Positions 43,281 through 52,059 of a stretch of DNA of 64,000 nucleotides are shown here, one piece after another. Numbering within the stretch: the stretch's first letter is position 1; every line of letters begins with the position of its first letter. Under the pieces are notes generated by a model. It made no database searches and was not told the DNA's origin. It saw nothing but the letters and a program-made list of their open reading frames with translations. The stretch covers positions 248,001 to 312,000 of the forward strand of contig CAZZNE010000001.1 in assembly GCA_964655525.1 (NCBI GenBank). The letters run 5' to 3'. This DNA comes from DLAJ01 sp964655525 (GTDB lineage Bacteria > Bacillota > Clostridia > Lachnospirales > Lachnospiraceae). The position numbers and the translations under genes were made by a program.

Positions 43281-44564
43281 GTGGGGCAGAAAATCGTCAG
43301 AGAGATATGGCGTTGTATTTTAGTAGTCTGTATGATGGCAGGAATCGGCTGGTTGTTATTGGCACTTGTTTATTTATTACCGACTGCCCCTATGAAAGTT
43401 CATGCAGAGAAGGCTGTTAAAGTACTGGAGGGGCAAGGCAGCCATTATGAATGTATTCCGGGGCAAAAGGCAACTGCGCTTGATAATTATACGGATGCAA
43501 CCATGCTTAATACGGCTGTTTATGACGGACAGGACAGCGTATGGAGAGAGTCTGCAGGAGCGTATCGTTATGGATGGCAGGATAAAATGGAGATGGAAGC
43601 GTTTTTCTCCTATATGCGGGATGAGGAGGGTGGAGAGCGTGTGTCGTATGCACGCTATTGGAATGGCTATTTGGTTATATTGAAGCCATTACTGTTGATT
43701 GCGTCCTATCCGGACATTAAGAAGATTAATATTGTCGCATATATCGTATTGACGGCGGCTGTCGTGGGCGCGATGATAAAAAGGAGATGTGGGCAGTATA
43801 TAGCGGCGTTTATTCTGGGGTGCTGGTTTTTGATGCCGTTTGTGAATGTACAGTCTCTGCAATACTCACAAATGTATTATGTCACGATGTTCCTATTGCT
43901 GATTTTGCTTACACAATATACATGGATACAGAAAAAAGGTTGTTTTGGAGAGTTTTTTGCAGTGGCAGGATGCCTGACCTGCTTTTTTGATTTCCTGACG
44001 TATCCGTTCGTACCGCTTGGATTTCTGATGATCTTCCGGCTGATTTTGGAAAAAGACAACCTGCATGGGATTAGGGATGTGGTCATAGATCTGCTTTGGA
44101 ATGGAGTATGCTGGGTGATTGGCTACATTGGAATTTGGGGAATGAAGTGGTGCATTGCTTCTGCTGTGCTTGGACAGAATATTGTGGGTGAGGCACTGGG
44201 GCAGATTCTATACAGGACCGCGGCAATTGATGCAAACAGTGGACAGACTGTTGCAATCTCCAGATTCGGGGCACTGTGGGAAAATATCGCAATGCTGTAT
44301 AATCCGGTTTTGCTGGCTGCCGCACTGCTGTTTGCGGTGATGATTCTTGTGAGATTAGTTAAGAAAAATGGGAAGATATCTGTGATACATGAACCGTTCT
44401 TTTGGGGAATGCTATTGCTCATGCTGATGCCCAATGTATGGCTGATGTTGAAGGCGAATCATTCTCACATTCATGCATGGATGACTTATAGAGAGCTGGC
44501 GACGGCGGTGTTTGCGCTGGCGGCGGCATGGACAAATATAACAACAAAAAGAGAGTGCGGTTAG
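43281..44564 (+). CDS. Polytopic membrane protein of unknown family
   Basis: About 427 residues, roughly ten helices, with a loop of about 110 residues after the first helix (LDNYTDATMLNTAVYDG, SYARYWNGYLVILKPLL). This arrangement is seen in GT-C-like and O-antigen polymerase-like proteins, but I cannot name one. GTG 43281 has GGAGG nine bases upstream and is downstream of a promoter at 43155-43183; ATG 43188 gives a longer frame with no ribosome site. Its end is followed at once by the next membrane protein gene, so the two may form a pair. Confidence 0.55.
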   Translation: MGQKIVREIWRCILVVCMMAGIGWLLLALVYLLPTAPMKVHAEKAVKVLEGQGSHYECIPGQKATALDNYTDATMLNTAVYDGQDSVWRESAGAYRYGWQDKMEMEAFFSYMRDEEGGERVSYARYWNGYLVILKPLLLIASYPDIKKINIVAYIVLTAAVVGAMIKRRCGQYIAAFILGCWFLMPFVNVQSLQYSQMYYVTMFLLLILLTQYTWIQKKGCFGEFFAVAGCLTCFFDFLTYPFVPLGFLMIFRLILEKDNLHGIRDVVIDLLWNGVCWVIGYIGIWGMKWCIASAVLGQNIVGEALGQILYRTAAIDANSGQTVAISRFGALWENIAMLYNPVLLAAALLFAVMILVRLVKKNGKISVIHEPFFWGMLLLMLMPNVWLMLKANHSHIHAWMTYRELATAVFALAAAWTNITTKRECG

Positions 44565-44575
44565 GGGGAAACTTG

Positions 44576-46582
44576 GTGTCTGTCTGGATAAAAAAGCCTC
44601 GTGTGCAGGAGGTATTGCTTGGATTTGTATTGATAGGCTGTATCTATTTAAGTTTTTGCTTTTCTACCATTGAACATATTGATAGACGTTTTATGCTGCT
44701 CCATCTTCTGATGGCTGCAGCCGGAGGGGCAGCCTATCTTGTGCTTTGCAGAAAAATCATGGCTGATGCGGAGGTGTTTGGGCAGTTTTTGATGTGGAAT
44801 ACCTTGTGCAGCGTCTGTGCCGTGGTGTTTTTAGGGGTTCATATTGGGTATGATATTCAAAACGGAATGTGGTATGAGTTAATGTCTCAAATTGTGTTTG
44901 CGGTAATTGCCGTGGGTGCGGAATATGCTCTTTTGCACAGTGGCAGACCAGAGGGCATGGTTTGGGATAAGATGAAGGAGTTTCTGAACAAACGGAAATA
45001 TCTGTTTCTTTTGTGTGCGGGCGCCTTGCTTTTGGCTTATGATCCGGATATGGTACAGTTTAAATGGGACGGGTCGACTTACTATGAGGCAAATCTGGCT
45101 GCATCCATATATTCCATCGGGAAAATGGCGCTTTATGGGCATATTTCACACACATTTTCCGCAATGAATTTGTTTTTGGGAGCGGTTTTCGGTCATCATT
45201 TGGAGTACGGAATCGTGTGTGCTAATATCGTGATCTATGTGGTCAGCATTTGTGCGTTTTACGGGATATTGAAGCACATCCTGCCGGAAACAGGGGAATT
45301 GCAGCGTCTGCTTGGAACGGCAATCTATGCATTTTCTCCGTTTATATTGGGAATGGTGAATTATTATAATCTGGATTTCCATTGTATGTGTCTCTTTACC
45401 GTTGTATTGTATTATACAGTTAAGAAACAGTGGTTGCTGCAGGTCATTTTTGGATTGTTTCTTTCTTTTACCAAGGAGCCGGCTATCTTAATTTATGGCA
45501 TGCTCTGCATCGGAGTGGTGCTGAATGAAGCGCTTTTTGAGGATGAAGGTTCTGTCGTGGTCAGGATAAAAAATCAATTCATCCGTGCGCGCAACTATGC
45601 ATTTTTATCGGTGGCTTTTCTGTGGGTCCTGACGGTTGCCCTGATCGGATTTTGGGGCGGGGAAGGCGGTTTTCAGATTGATGGGGCATATATAGCAGAG
45701 AAACTGAAAGTGTTGTGTATATTAAATTTTGGCTGGGTGTTTACTGCGATCATCGTCTGTGGCGGCAGTGTGCTTTTGGTCAGACGAAAAATGCGGGTTG
45801 AAAAGAAAGGATGGATGTTGCCGCTATTATTGGGAGGAATGAGTTATATTCTGTTTAATTGTTTTTTTAAGACGATCAATCATCCGCGTTATGTATCGAT
45901 CGTACCTGTTTTTCTATATATTTTGGCTGTCTATCTGTTAGTACAGCTGTTGTGGAAAGAACACTGTCGGTTGTTAACGGGCATATTGTCCGTGCTTGCG
46001 GCGCTTATGCTGATTTCCTCTTTTTGCACGATCGATCCACTTTCAAAGCGGGTATTTCGAACATTTCCGATTGGGAGTAGCGTGATGATCTCTACCGGTA
46101 TTGATTCGGACAGCGCGCCGGGGGATGCGGTTATTTATAATAAGGAAGTGCTTTGGCTGGAACGCGCGCTCTGTGATGCGATGGAGGGCGCGATAGAGGC
46201 GGAGAATACGATCATTTTTCCGGTTTTAAACAATGGATATTATTATTTTAACGGATTTGTGGGAGTGGCAGGAGCAGGACATGTGGGTGACGGTGAGTAT
46301 CGCCATAGTACACAGTATTGGAATGGCAGGGCAGATCGCCGGGAGATGCTTCCTTCGGAAAGAAATGAATCATTTGACGTATATGAGGTAACAAATGTGC
46401 AGGCGTTGGAGACGCTGTTCGAGAAGGTTGAATTTGATCAGGCTGCTTATTTTTACTTAGAGTTTGGAGGGGAAGAAATCGCAGATGCGATAAAGGCGCG
46501 GTATCGTGTGGTACAAGAGCAGGAGTTTCATTATCGGGGATGGGTCGTTTATGAGATCGTTTTTGAGGGCGTAGCCGAATAG
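44576..46582 (+). CDS. Large polytopic membrane protein, GT-C-like
   Basis: About 668 residues. Helices fill residues 1-500; YDPDMVQFKWDGSTYYEANL lies in a large loop, with the acidic pattern expected near the active site of a GT-C transferase, and LSFTKEPAILIYG follows. A 150-residue soluble tail ends the protein. GTG 44576 behind AGGGGGA is preferred; ATG 44528, inside the preceding gene, has no ribosome site. Likely transfers a sugar from a polyprenyl carrier on the outer side; the carrier and acceptor are unknown. Confidence 0.6.
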   Translation: MSVWIKKPRVQEVLLGFVLIGCIYLSFCFSTIEHIDRRFMLLHLLMAAAGGAAYLVLCRKIMADAEVFGQFLMWNTLCSVCAVVFLGVHIGYDIQNGMWYELMSQIVFAVIAVGAEYALLHSGRPEGMVWDKMKEFLNKRKYLFLLCAGALLLAYDPDMVQFKWDGSTYYEANLAASIYSIGKMALYGHISHTFSAMNLFLGAVFGHHLEYGIVCANIVIYVVSICAFYGILKHILPETGELQRLLGTAIYAFSPFILGMVNYYNLDFHCMCLFTVVLYYTVKKQWLLQVIFGLFLSFTKEPAILIYGMLCIGVVLNEALFEDEGSVVVRIKNQFIRARNYAFLSVAFLWVLTVALIGFWGGEGGFQIDGAYIAEKLKVLCILNFGWVFTAIIVCGGSVLLVRRKMRVEKKGWMLPLLLGGMSYILFNCFFKTINHPRYVSIVPVFLYILAVYLLVQLLWKEHCRLLTGILSVLAALMLISSFCTIDPLSKRVFRTFPIGSSVMISTGIDSDSAPGDAVIYNKEVLWLERALCDAMEGAIEAENTIIFPVLNNGYYYFNGFVGVAGAGHVGDGEYRHSTQYWNGRADRREMLPSERNESFDVYEVTNVQALETLFEKVEFDQAAYFYLEFGGEEIADAIKARYRVVQEQEFHYRGWVVYEIVFEGVAE

Positions 46583-46597
46583 GGGGGAGACAGTGTA

Positions 46598-47371
46598 ATG
46601 AAGGTGGTGATTTTAGCAGGCGGACTGGGAACAAGAATCAGCGAGGAGTCGCATTTGCGGCCGAAGCCGATGATCGAGATCGGAGATAATCCGATCCTTT
46701 GGCATATTATGAAAATATATTCCTATTACGGCTTTCATGACTTTGTGATCTGCTGCGGCTATAAGGGACAGATGATCAAGGAATATTTCATGGATTATTA
46801 TATGATCGAGTCGGATGTAGTCATCGATCTGAAAAATAATACGTCAACAGTCTGCGAGAGTGTGACGGAGCCGTGGAACATTACGCTTGCAAATACGGGG
46901 CTTCACACGAATACGGCGGGGAGAATCCGGAGGATTCAGAAATATATCGGTAACGAACCGTTCATGATGACATATGGCGACGGTGTGGCGGATATCGATA
47001 TTCCGGCATTGCTTGCGTTTCATGAGAAAAGCGGAACGATCGCAACGATCACCGCTGCAAAGCCGAGCGGACGATGGGGAACGATTCAAATCGATTCCGG
47101 AACAGGAATGGTGGAGAGCATCCGCGAAAAAGATAAAAAGGACGAGGCATGGGTGAACGCGGGCTTTGCCGTGATGGAACCGGAGATATTCCGATATTTG
47201 ACGGATGATTCGCAGCAGCTTGAAAAGCAGCCATACGAAACGTTAACACGAGAGAACCAAATGTCGGCATACCGGCATGAGGGGTTTTGGCAGCCGATGG
47301 ATACCATGCGGGATAAAAAGCTGTTAGAGGAGCTCTGGACAGGCGGAAATGCGCCGTGGAAACTTTGGTAA
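46598..47371 (+). CDS. rfbF: Glucose-1-phosphate cytidylyltransferase
   Basis: 257 residues, the size of RfbF/DdhA. AGGLGTR at 7-13 and RPKPMIEIG (K23) form the CTP site; MTYGDGVADID supplies the metal-binding Asp, and YRHEGFWQPMDTMRDKKLLE closes the domain. It makes CDP-glucose from glucose-1-phosphate and CTP, the first step to CDP-deoxyhexoses. It starts with ATG 15 bases after the large membrane protein and is followed by rfbG and rfbH in the right order, as in O-antigen clusters of enterobacteria. Confidence 0.92.
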   Translation: MKVVILAGGLGTRISEESHLRPKPMIEIGDNPILWHIMKIYSYYGFHDFVICCGYKGQMIKEYFMDYYMIESDVVIDLKNNTSTVCESVTEPWNITLANTGLHTNTAGRIRRIQKYIGNEPFMMTYGDGVADIDIPALLAFHEKSGTIATITAAKPSGRWGTIQIDSGTGMVESIREKDKKDEAWVNAGFAVMEPEIFRYLTDDSQQLEKQPYETLTRENQMSAYRHEGFWQPMDTMRDKKLLEELWTGGNAPWKLW

Positions 47372-47442
47372 GATTGTGCTGAAAGCGGCATCGGACGTTG
47401 AAATCAAGTGACGTTATAAAGTTAAGGACAGGAGTGCCAATC

Positions 47443-48513
47443 ATGGATTTATCTTTTTACCGAAACAAGACGATACTGGTCACGGGTCATACCGGTTTTA
47501 AGGGAAGCTGGATGTGCCGTGCATTAGTGTGCGCGGGAGCGAAGGTGGTCGGATATGCCTTAGAGCCGCCGACACAGCCTAATCTGTTTGACATAAGCGG
47601 ATTGTCCGGAAGAATGGTTTCCGTGATCGGAGACATCAGGGATTACGAAGCATTATATCGCGTATTTACCGAGTACCAGCCGGAGATTGTCATTCACATG
47701 GCGGCGCAGCCGCTCGTCAGGGAATCTTATAAGAATCCTCGTGGGACTTATGAAACGAACGTCATGGGAACCGTAAATGTACTGGAGTGCATCCGCCTGA
47801 CGGATTCGGTAAAGTCCTTCGTGAACGTGACGACGGACAAGGTTTATCGGAACAGGGAATGGTGCTGGGGATATCGGGAGAATGAGGAATTAAACGGCTA
47901 TGATCCGTACTCTAACTCGAAATCGTGCTCCGAGCTTGTAACGGACAGCTATCGCAATGCGTTTTTCGGTGAGCGGAATGTGGCAATCTCGACGATGCGG
48001 GCGGGAAATGTGTTGGGCGGCGGTGATTTTGCAGCGGACCGTATCATACCGGACTGTATCAGGGCGGTCACGAGCGGACAGGATATCATTGTGCGAAATC
48101 CGCATTCTACGAGACCGTACCAGCATGTCTTAGAGCCGGTCATGGCATACCTGATGGTAGCGGCAGGGCAGTATGAGGATTCTGCATTGGCGGGCTGCTA
48201 CAATGTCGGACCGGACGATGAAAGCTGCGTGACGACGGGCGAGCTGACAAGTCTGTTCTGCGAGCGATGGCAGCAAAAAGCCGGTAAAAAGGCAGCGTGG
48301 ATCGACCGTTTTGACGGCGGGCCGCATGAGGCAAATTTTTTGAAACTGGATTGTACGAAGTTAAAGACAACATTCGGCTGGCAGCCGGTCTGGAATATCC
48401 GCGAGACAATGGATAAGATCATTGATTGGACGCTCGTGTATCAGGCGGGAGCGCCGGTCACGGACTGTATGGATGAGCAGATCCGATTGTATTTGGAGAA
48501 AAGTGGGAAATGA
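47443..48513 (+). CDS. rfbG: CDP-glucose 4,6-dehydratase
   Basis: 356 residues. Rossmann motif TGHTGFKGSW at 14-23, the TTDKVY region with the dehydratase D-K pair, and Tyr/Lys of YSNSK. It converts CDP-glucose into CDP-4-keto-6-deoxyglucose with bound NAD. A frame opens at 47398, but ATG 47443 has CAGGAG nine bases upstream and begins at the conserved MDLSFYRNKTILVTGH. Second in the rfbFGH run, 71 bases after rfbF. Confidence 0.92.
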   Translation: MDLSFYRNKTILVTGHTGFKGSWMCRALVCAGAKVVGYALEPPTQPNLFDISGLSGRMVSVIGDIRDYEALYRVFTEYQPEIVIHMAAQPLVRESYKNPRGTYETNVMGTVNVLECIRLTDSVKSFVNVTTDKVYRNREWCWGYRENEELNGYDPYSNSKSCSELVTDSYRNAFFGERNVAISTMRAGNVLGGGDFAADRIIPDCIRAVTSGQDIIVRNPHSTRPYQHVLEPVMAYLMVAAGQYEDSALAGCYNVGPDDESCVTTGELTSLFCERWQQKAGKKAAWIDRFDGGPHEANFLKLDCTKLKTTFGWQPVWNIRETMDKIIDWTLVYQAGAPVTDCMDEQIRLYLEKSGK

Positions 48514-48615
48514 TTTCGGGCAACTGCGTTTTGCATGCTTTTAGGCTGTCTGATTGTGTGAATCATTGCATAATGTAAATGTTTGAATAGCAGTTTTTGA
48601 AAAGGAGAAAAGGTC

Positions 48616-49953
48616 ATGTTTGAAAATATGACGGAAGAACAGGCAAGAAAGGAAATTCTGGCGCAAGTGGAGCAGTACTGCAACAAATATCATAATCAGA
48701 AAAAGCCATTTTCAGAGGGAGACCGCATTTCCTATGCCTCCCGCGTTTACGACAGTGCGGAGATGGTGAATCTGGTGGACAGCTCTTTGGAGTTCTGGCT
48801 GACGTCGGGACGTTATACGGATCGGTTTGAGAAGGAATTTGCGAGGTATCTCGGTGTGAAATTCTGCTCGCTTGTCAATTCCGGCTCTTCCGCCAACCTC
48901 TGTGCATTTATGGCGTTGACGTCGCCGCTCTTGGGCGACCGGGCAATTAAACGCGGGGATGAGGTCATTACGGTAGCCGCGGGCTTTCCGACCACGGTTG
49001 CGCCGATCATTCAGTTCGGTGCGGTTCCAGTGTTTATCGATGTGACGATCCCGCAGTATAATATGGATGTTTCCATGCTGGAAGAAGCCTTATCCGATAA
49101 GACGAAAGCGGTCATGGCAGCGCATACGCTGGGCAATCCGTTTGATCTTGCAGCGGTAAAGGCGTTCTGTGACAAACATGGACTGTGGCTTATTGAGGAT
49201 AATTGTGACGCGCTCGGTTCCGAGTATGAATATGAGGGGAAGACGCATCTGACGGGAACGATCGGCGACATCGGCACATCCAGTTTTTATCCGCCGCACC
49301 ATATGACGATGGGGGAGGGAGGCGCGGTCTATACAAACAATCCCCTTCTGCATAAATGCATCCGTTCCATGCGCGACTGGGGAAGGGACTGTGTATGTCC
49401 GTCCGGCAGGGATAATCTGTGCGGCCACCGCTTTGACCGTCAGTACGGTGAACTGCCGCTCGGATATGATCACAAATATGTCTATTCTCATTTCGGCTAT
49501 AACTTAAAGGCGACGGATATGCAGGCGGCGGTCGGCTGTGCACAGCTTGAGAAGTTTCCTTCTTTTGTGGAGCGCAGGCGGAAGAACTGGCAGATGTTGA
49601 CGGATTTGTTGAAAGAAAACGGCGCTCAGGAGCGGTTCATCCTGCCGGAGCCGTGTGAGCATGCCAATCCGAGCTGGTTCGGTTTTATGCTCACCTGTAA
49701 GGAGGGCGTGGACCGCAATGCTGTGGTCGCGCATGTGGAAGAAAGCGGCATCCAGACGAGAATGCTCTTTGCGGGCAATCTGATCAAGCACCCTTGCTTT
49801 GACGAAATGCGCAGGGCAGGCGAGGGCTACCGCGTGATCGGTGATCTAAAGAATACCGACCGCATCATGCGGGATACATTCTGGGTCGGCGTGTATCCGG
49901 GCATGACGGAGGAGATGATCGCGTATATGGGGAAGGTCATCGGCGAAAAATGA
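48616..49953 (+). CDS. rfbH: CDP-4-keto-6-deoxyglucose-3-dehydratase (E1)
   Basis: 445 residues. The aminotransferase-like fold carries SFYPPHHMTMGEGG at 223-236, with H228 in place of the PLP lysine, the mark of the PMP-dependent E1 dehydrase. The Cys cluster that binds [2Fe-2S] is seen in CVCPSGRDNLC. E1 works with an iron-sulfur flavin reductase (E3, RfbI/AscD), which I do not find here; it must be encoded elsewhere or replaced. Product is the 3,6-dideoxyhexose precursor. ATG 48616 after AAAGGAGAAAAGG. The preceding 102 bases hold no gene. Confidence 0.9.
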   Translation: MFENMTEEQARKEILAQVEQYCNKYHNQKKPFSEGDRISYASRVYDSAEMVNLVDSSLEFWLTSGRYTDRFEKEFARYLGVKFCSLVNSGSSANLCAFMALTSPLLGDRAIKRGDEVITVAAGFPTTVAPIIQFGAVPVFIDVTIPQYNMDVSMLEEALSDKTKAVMAAHTLGNPFDLAAVKAFCDKHGLWLIEDNCDALGSEYEYEGKTHLTGTIGDIGTSSFYPPHHMTMGEGGAVYTNNPLLHKCIRSMRDWGRDCVCPSGRDNLCGHRFDRQYGELPLGYDHKYVYSHFGYNLKATDMQAAVGCAQLEKFPSFVERRRKNWQMLTDLLKENGAQERFILPEPCEHANPSWFGFMLTCKEGVDRNAVVAHVEESGIQTRMLFAGNLIKHPCFDEMRRAGEGYRVIGDLKNTDRIMRDTFWVGVYPGMTEEMIAYMGKVIGEK

Positions 49954-49980
49954 CATTACCGGATTGGGAGAGAGAAATTC

Positions 49981-51039
49981 ATGAAGATCAGCATCATTAT
50001 CCCGGCATATAATGTGGAACGTTTTTTGGCGCTTTGCCTTGATTCTGTTTTGGCACAGACTTATCAGGACTGGGAGGCGCTGCTCGTCGATGACGGTTCG
50101 ACGGACGCTACATCGGCAATCTGCGATGAATACGGAAAGCGCGATGCGCGCATTCGCGTTTGGCATAAGGAAAATGAGGGACTTTCCGATACGAGGCAGT
50201 TTGCCATTCCGTACGTGACAGGGGAATATGTGCTGTGCATTGACAGCGACGACTGTATTCACCCGGAATTTTTGGAACGGGCGGCTGCGCATGCGGAGAA
50301 GAATCTGGGAAAGATCATACAGATGGGCTATTGTTATGTGCCGGAGAATTTCGCGGATTACCGGAGAGGCTTTCGCGAAGGAGGCGTTCCGCAGCATGAC
50401 GGCCATGAGAAGGATATACCGGCGAATTGCAGGCAGGAGGAAGATGCCTGTCAGAGTCTGTCTCCGATACAGGCAATACGCAATATTGATGAAGATGAAA
50501 ATGATGAAGTCGATCGTGTCGGAGCCTGTGTTGTATGGGGGAAGCTATATCCGGTCAGCCTTTTTGAACAGATCTCTTTTCCAAAGCATGTGCGTCTGCA
50601 CGAGGATCAGAGGATCAATCACAGGTTGTTTGCTGCATCGGAAGGGGTGATTTTTGATACTGCCCCGTTGTATTTTTACCGGACGCGTGAGCAGAGCCTG
50701 ATTCGTAAGAGCTGGCGGCCGGAACGGTTATATATTGTGGAATGTTATCTGGACAGGCTGGATTGTGTGAAAGCATATGCGGACACGGAAGAAGGAAAGC
50801 GGCTGATCGAGTTAGTGTATCGGCGGCTTTTGATTTGTATCATTCGTAATTATACGCAGATGCGGGCAAACTTAAGGGGGAGTGAGCGTCGGGAACAAAG
50901 CGGTAGACTTTTGGCACAGTATCGGCGGTTATGGCGGGAAAATAAAGAGATTGCACTGCCGAAAAAAAAGAAGCCGATCCTAAGTCTGTTTCGCATCAGT
51001 CCCCTGTTTGTGGCATGGCTGTTTCGCTTAAGAGGGTAG
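49981..51039 (+). CDS. Glycosyltransferase family 2
   Basis: 352 residues. IIPAYNVERFLALCLDSVL, LVDDGSTDATS, KENEGLSDTRQF and VLCIDSDDCIHP make a typical GT2 domain; HEDQRINHRLF is the ED motif. 27 bases after rfbH, so a good candidate to transfer the CDP-derived deoxyhexose, though this is inference from position. A basic C-terminus is present (LFRLRG). Converges with the fucosyltransferase-like gene on the other strand, with only 13 bases between the stops. Confidence 0.87.
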   Translation: MKISIIIPAYNVERFLALCLDSVLAQTYQDWEALLVDDGSTDATSAICDEYGKRDARIRVWHKENEGLSDTRQFAIPYVTGEYVLCIDSDDCIHPEFLERAAAHAEKNLGKIIQMGYCYVPENFADYRRGFREGGVPQHDGHEKDIPANCRQEEDACQSLSPIQAIRNIDEDENDEVDRVGACVVWGKLYPVSLFEQISFPKHVRLHEDQRINHRLFAASEGVIFDTAPLYFYRTREQSLIRKSWRPERLYIVECYLDRLDCVKAYADTEEGKRLIELVYRRLLICIIRNYTQMRANLRGSERREQSGRLLAQYRRLWRENKEIALPKKKKPILSLFRISPLFVAWLFRLRG

Positions 51040-51052
51040 AAGGCGAAAACCG

Positions 51053-51907
51053 CTACGCTTCAGCGTGACTGCCTGCTGTGTCCACGATTTTCAGTGGAGT
51101 ATTTGTGAGTTTGGAGGCTGCCTGACTGAAAGAACTGCCATAGCTGCCGATGATTCTGGCACAGCGGGAAAGACAGAAAATGTCAACATAAGCGTCGATG
51201 ATTCCGTCAGTCGATTTTCGGGTAAACTGTTTTGTAGAGTTGACAATGACTGCCTGCGGGTAAGTGGTAAGAAGCCGGCGCTCGGTCTCAGGATCATCTG
51301 TTGCAACGAAAAAGGTTGCGGAGGGATTTCCCTTCAGACAAAGCTCCATCTGATCTGTAAAGGCAGACAGCGGGCTGTGCTGTATGGCATCTATATGATC
51401 GGTCCGGCGGATGTGCAGACCGATTGTGTCCGGTTTGAACTGCGCCAAAATAGGACGTGCTTTTTGCATAACCTGTTCGGAGGGCGTAAAGATCCGGTAA
51501 TACGGACTCTGATCGTCAGCTTCCGGCAGGAAGTTGACATAGGATTCGATATAGAGAAGTTCAGGACGTTCAGCAAGTGCTTTTAAGTAGGCGTAGCCCT
51601 CCTCGTGTCTCATGAGCATACTGATGCTCAATGAAGTGAATACGGTGGAGGCGGCTGTTTTATAGGAGTTTTTGAGGCGGGTGCTTTTCAGGCGCTTCCA
51701 TGGCGTCCGCTTAGAAGAAAACTCAGTAATATAAATAATCTCAATATCTTCGGGAAGACAAAATATCGAATCTGCCTGAGAACCAAGTGTGTTATCCACT
51801 TTCCATAAAATAAGAAGCTTTTGTTTTGCAATCTGTGCGAGATGATAAGCGCTCGCAATGCTGTACATGCGGTTCCCTAAACCTGCACCGGCTTCTAAAA
51901 CAATCAT
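51053..51907 (-). CDS. O-FucT/NodZ-like fucosyltransferase-related protein
   Basis: 284 residues on the minus strand. AGLGNRMYSIASAY at 8-21 and GLHIRRTDH at 163-171 are the two motifs of GT-B fucosyltransferases of the GT11/GT23/GT65 group; ARIIGSYGSSFSQAAS near the end gives the third. The GDP-binding Arg pair (R167-R168) is intact. Probably adds fucose or a related deoxyhexose. Isolated from its neighbours by its orientation and its own promoter at 51949-51978. Good ribosome site (AAAGGAG) before ATG. Confidence 0.72.
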   Translation of the reverse strand: MIVLEAGAGLGNRMYSIASAYHLAQIAKQKLLILWKVDNTLGSQADSIFCLPEDIEIIYITEFSSKRTPWKRLKSTRLKNSYKTAASTVFTSLSISMLMRHEEGYAYLKALAERPELLYIESYVNFLPEADDQSPYYRIFTPSEQVMQKARPILAQFKPDTIGLHIRRTDHIDAIQHSPLSAFTDQMELCLKGNPSATFFVATDDPETERRLLTTYPQAVIVNSTKQFTRKSTDGIIDAYVDIFCLSRCARIIGSYGSSFSQAASKLTNTPLKIVDTAGSHAEA

Positions 51908-51948
51908 TTTTGCATCTCCTTTCGTTGCATAATGATAGTATATCTGAT

Positions 51949-51978
51949 ATTATAAGGAATAGTCTGCAGTTCTGTCAA
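51949..51978 (-). promoter_or_regulatory. Sigma-A-like promoter for the O-FucT-like gene
   Basis: On the minus strand: TTGACA (51973-51978), 18-base spacer, TATAAT (51949-51954), about 40 bases before the start codon. Close to consensus. No inverted repeats around it that would suggest DNA inversion. Confidence 0.75.
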
Positions 51979-52059
51979 TCGAAATGAGCTATTGCTAAAA
52001 GCAGAGGGAATGATTTGGCAACGTGCAAAATAGTAAACGGTCATATGGAGAAAGCCGAT

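Noticed and set aside
49846..50406. Antisense ORF of 186 codons
   Set aside because: Opposite the rfbH end and GT2 start; shadow frame.
51908..52059. Invertible promoter between the divergent fucosyltransferase-type genes
   Set aside because: No inverted repeats flank the promoter at 51949-51978.
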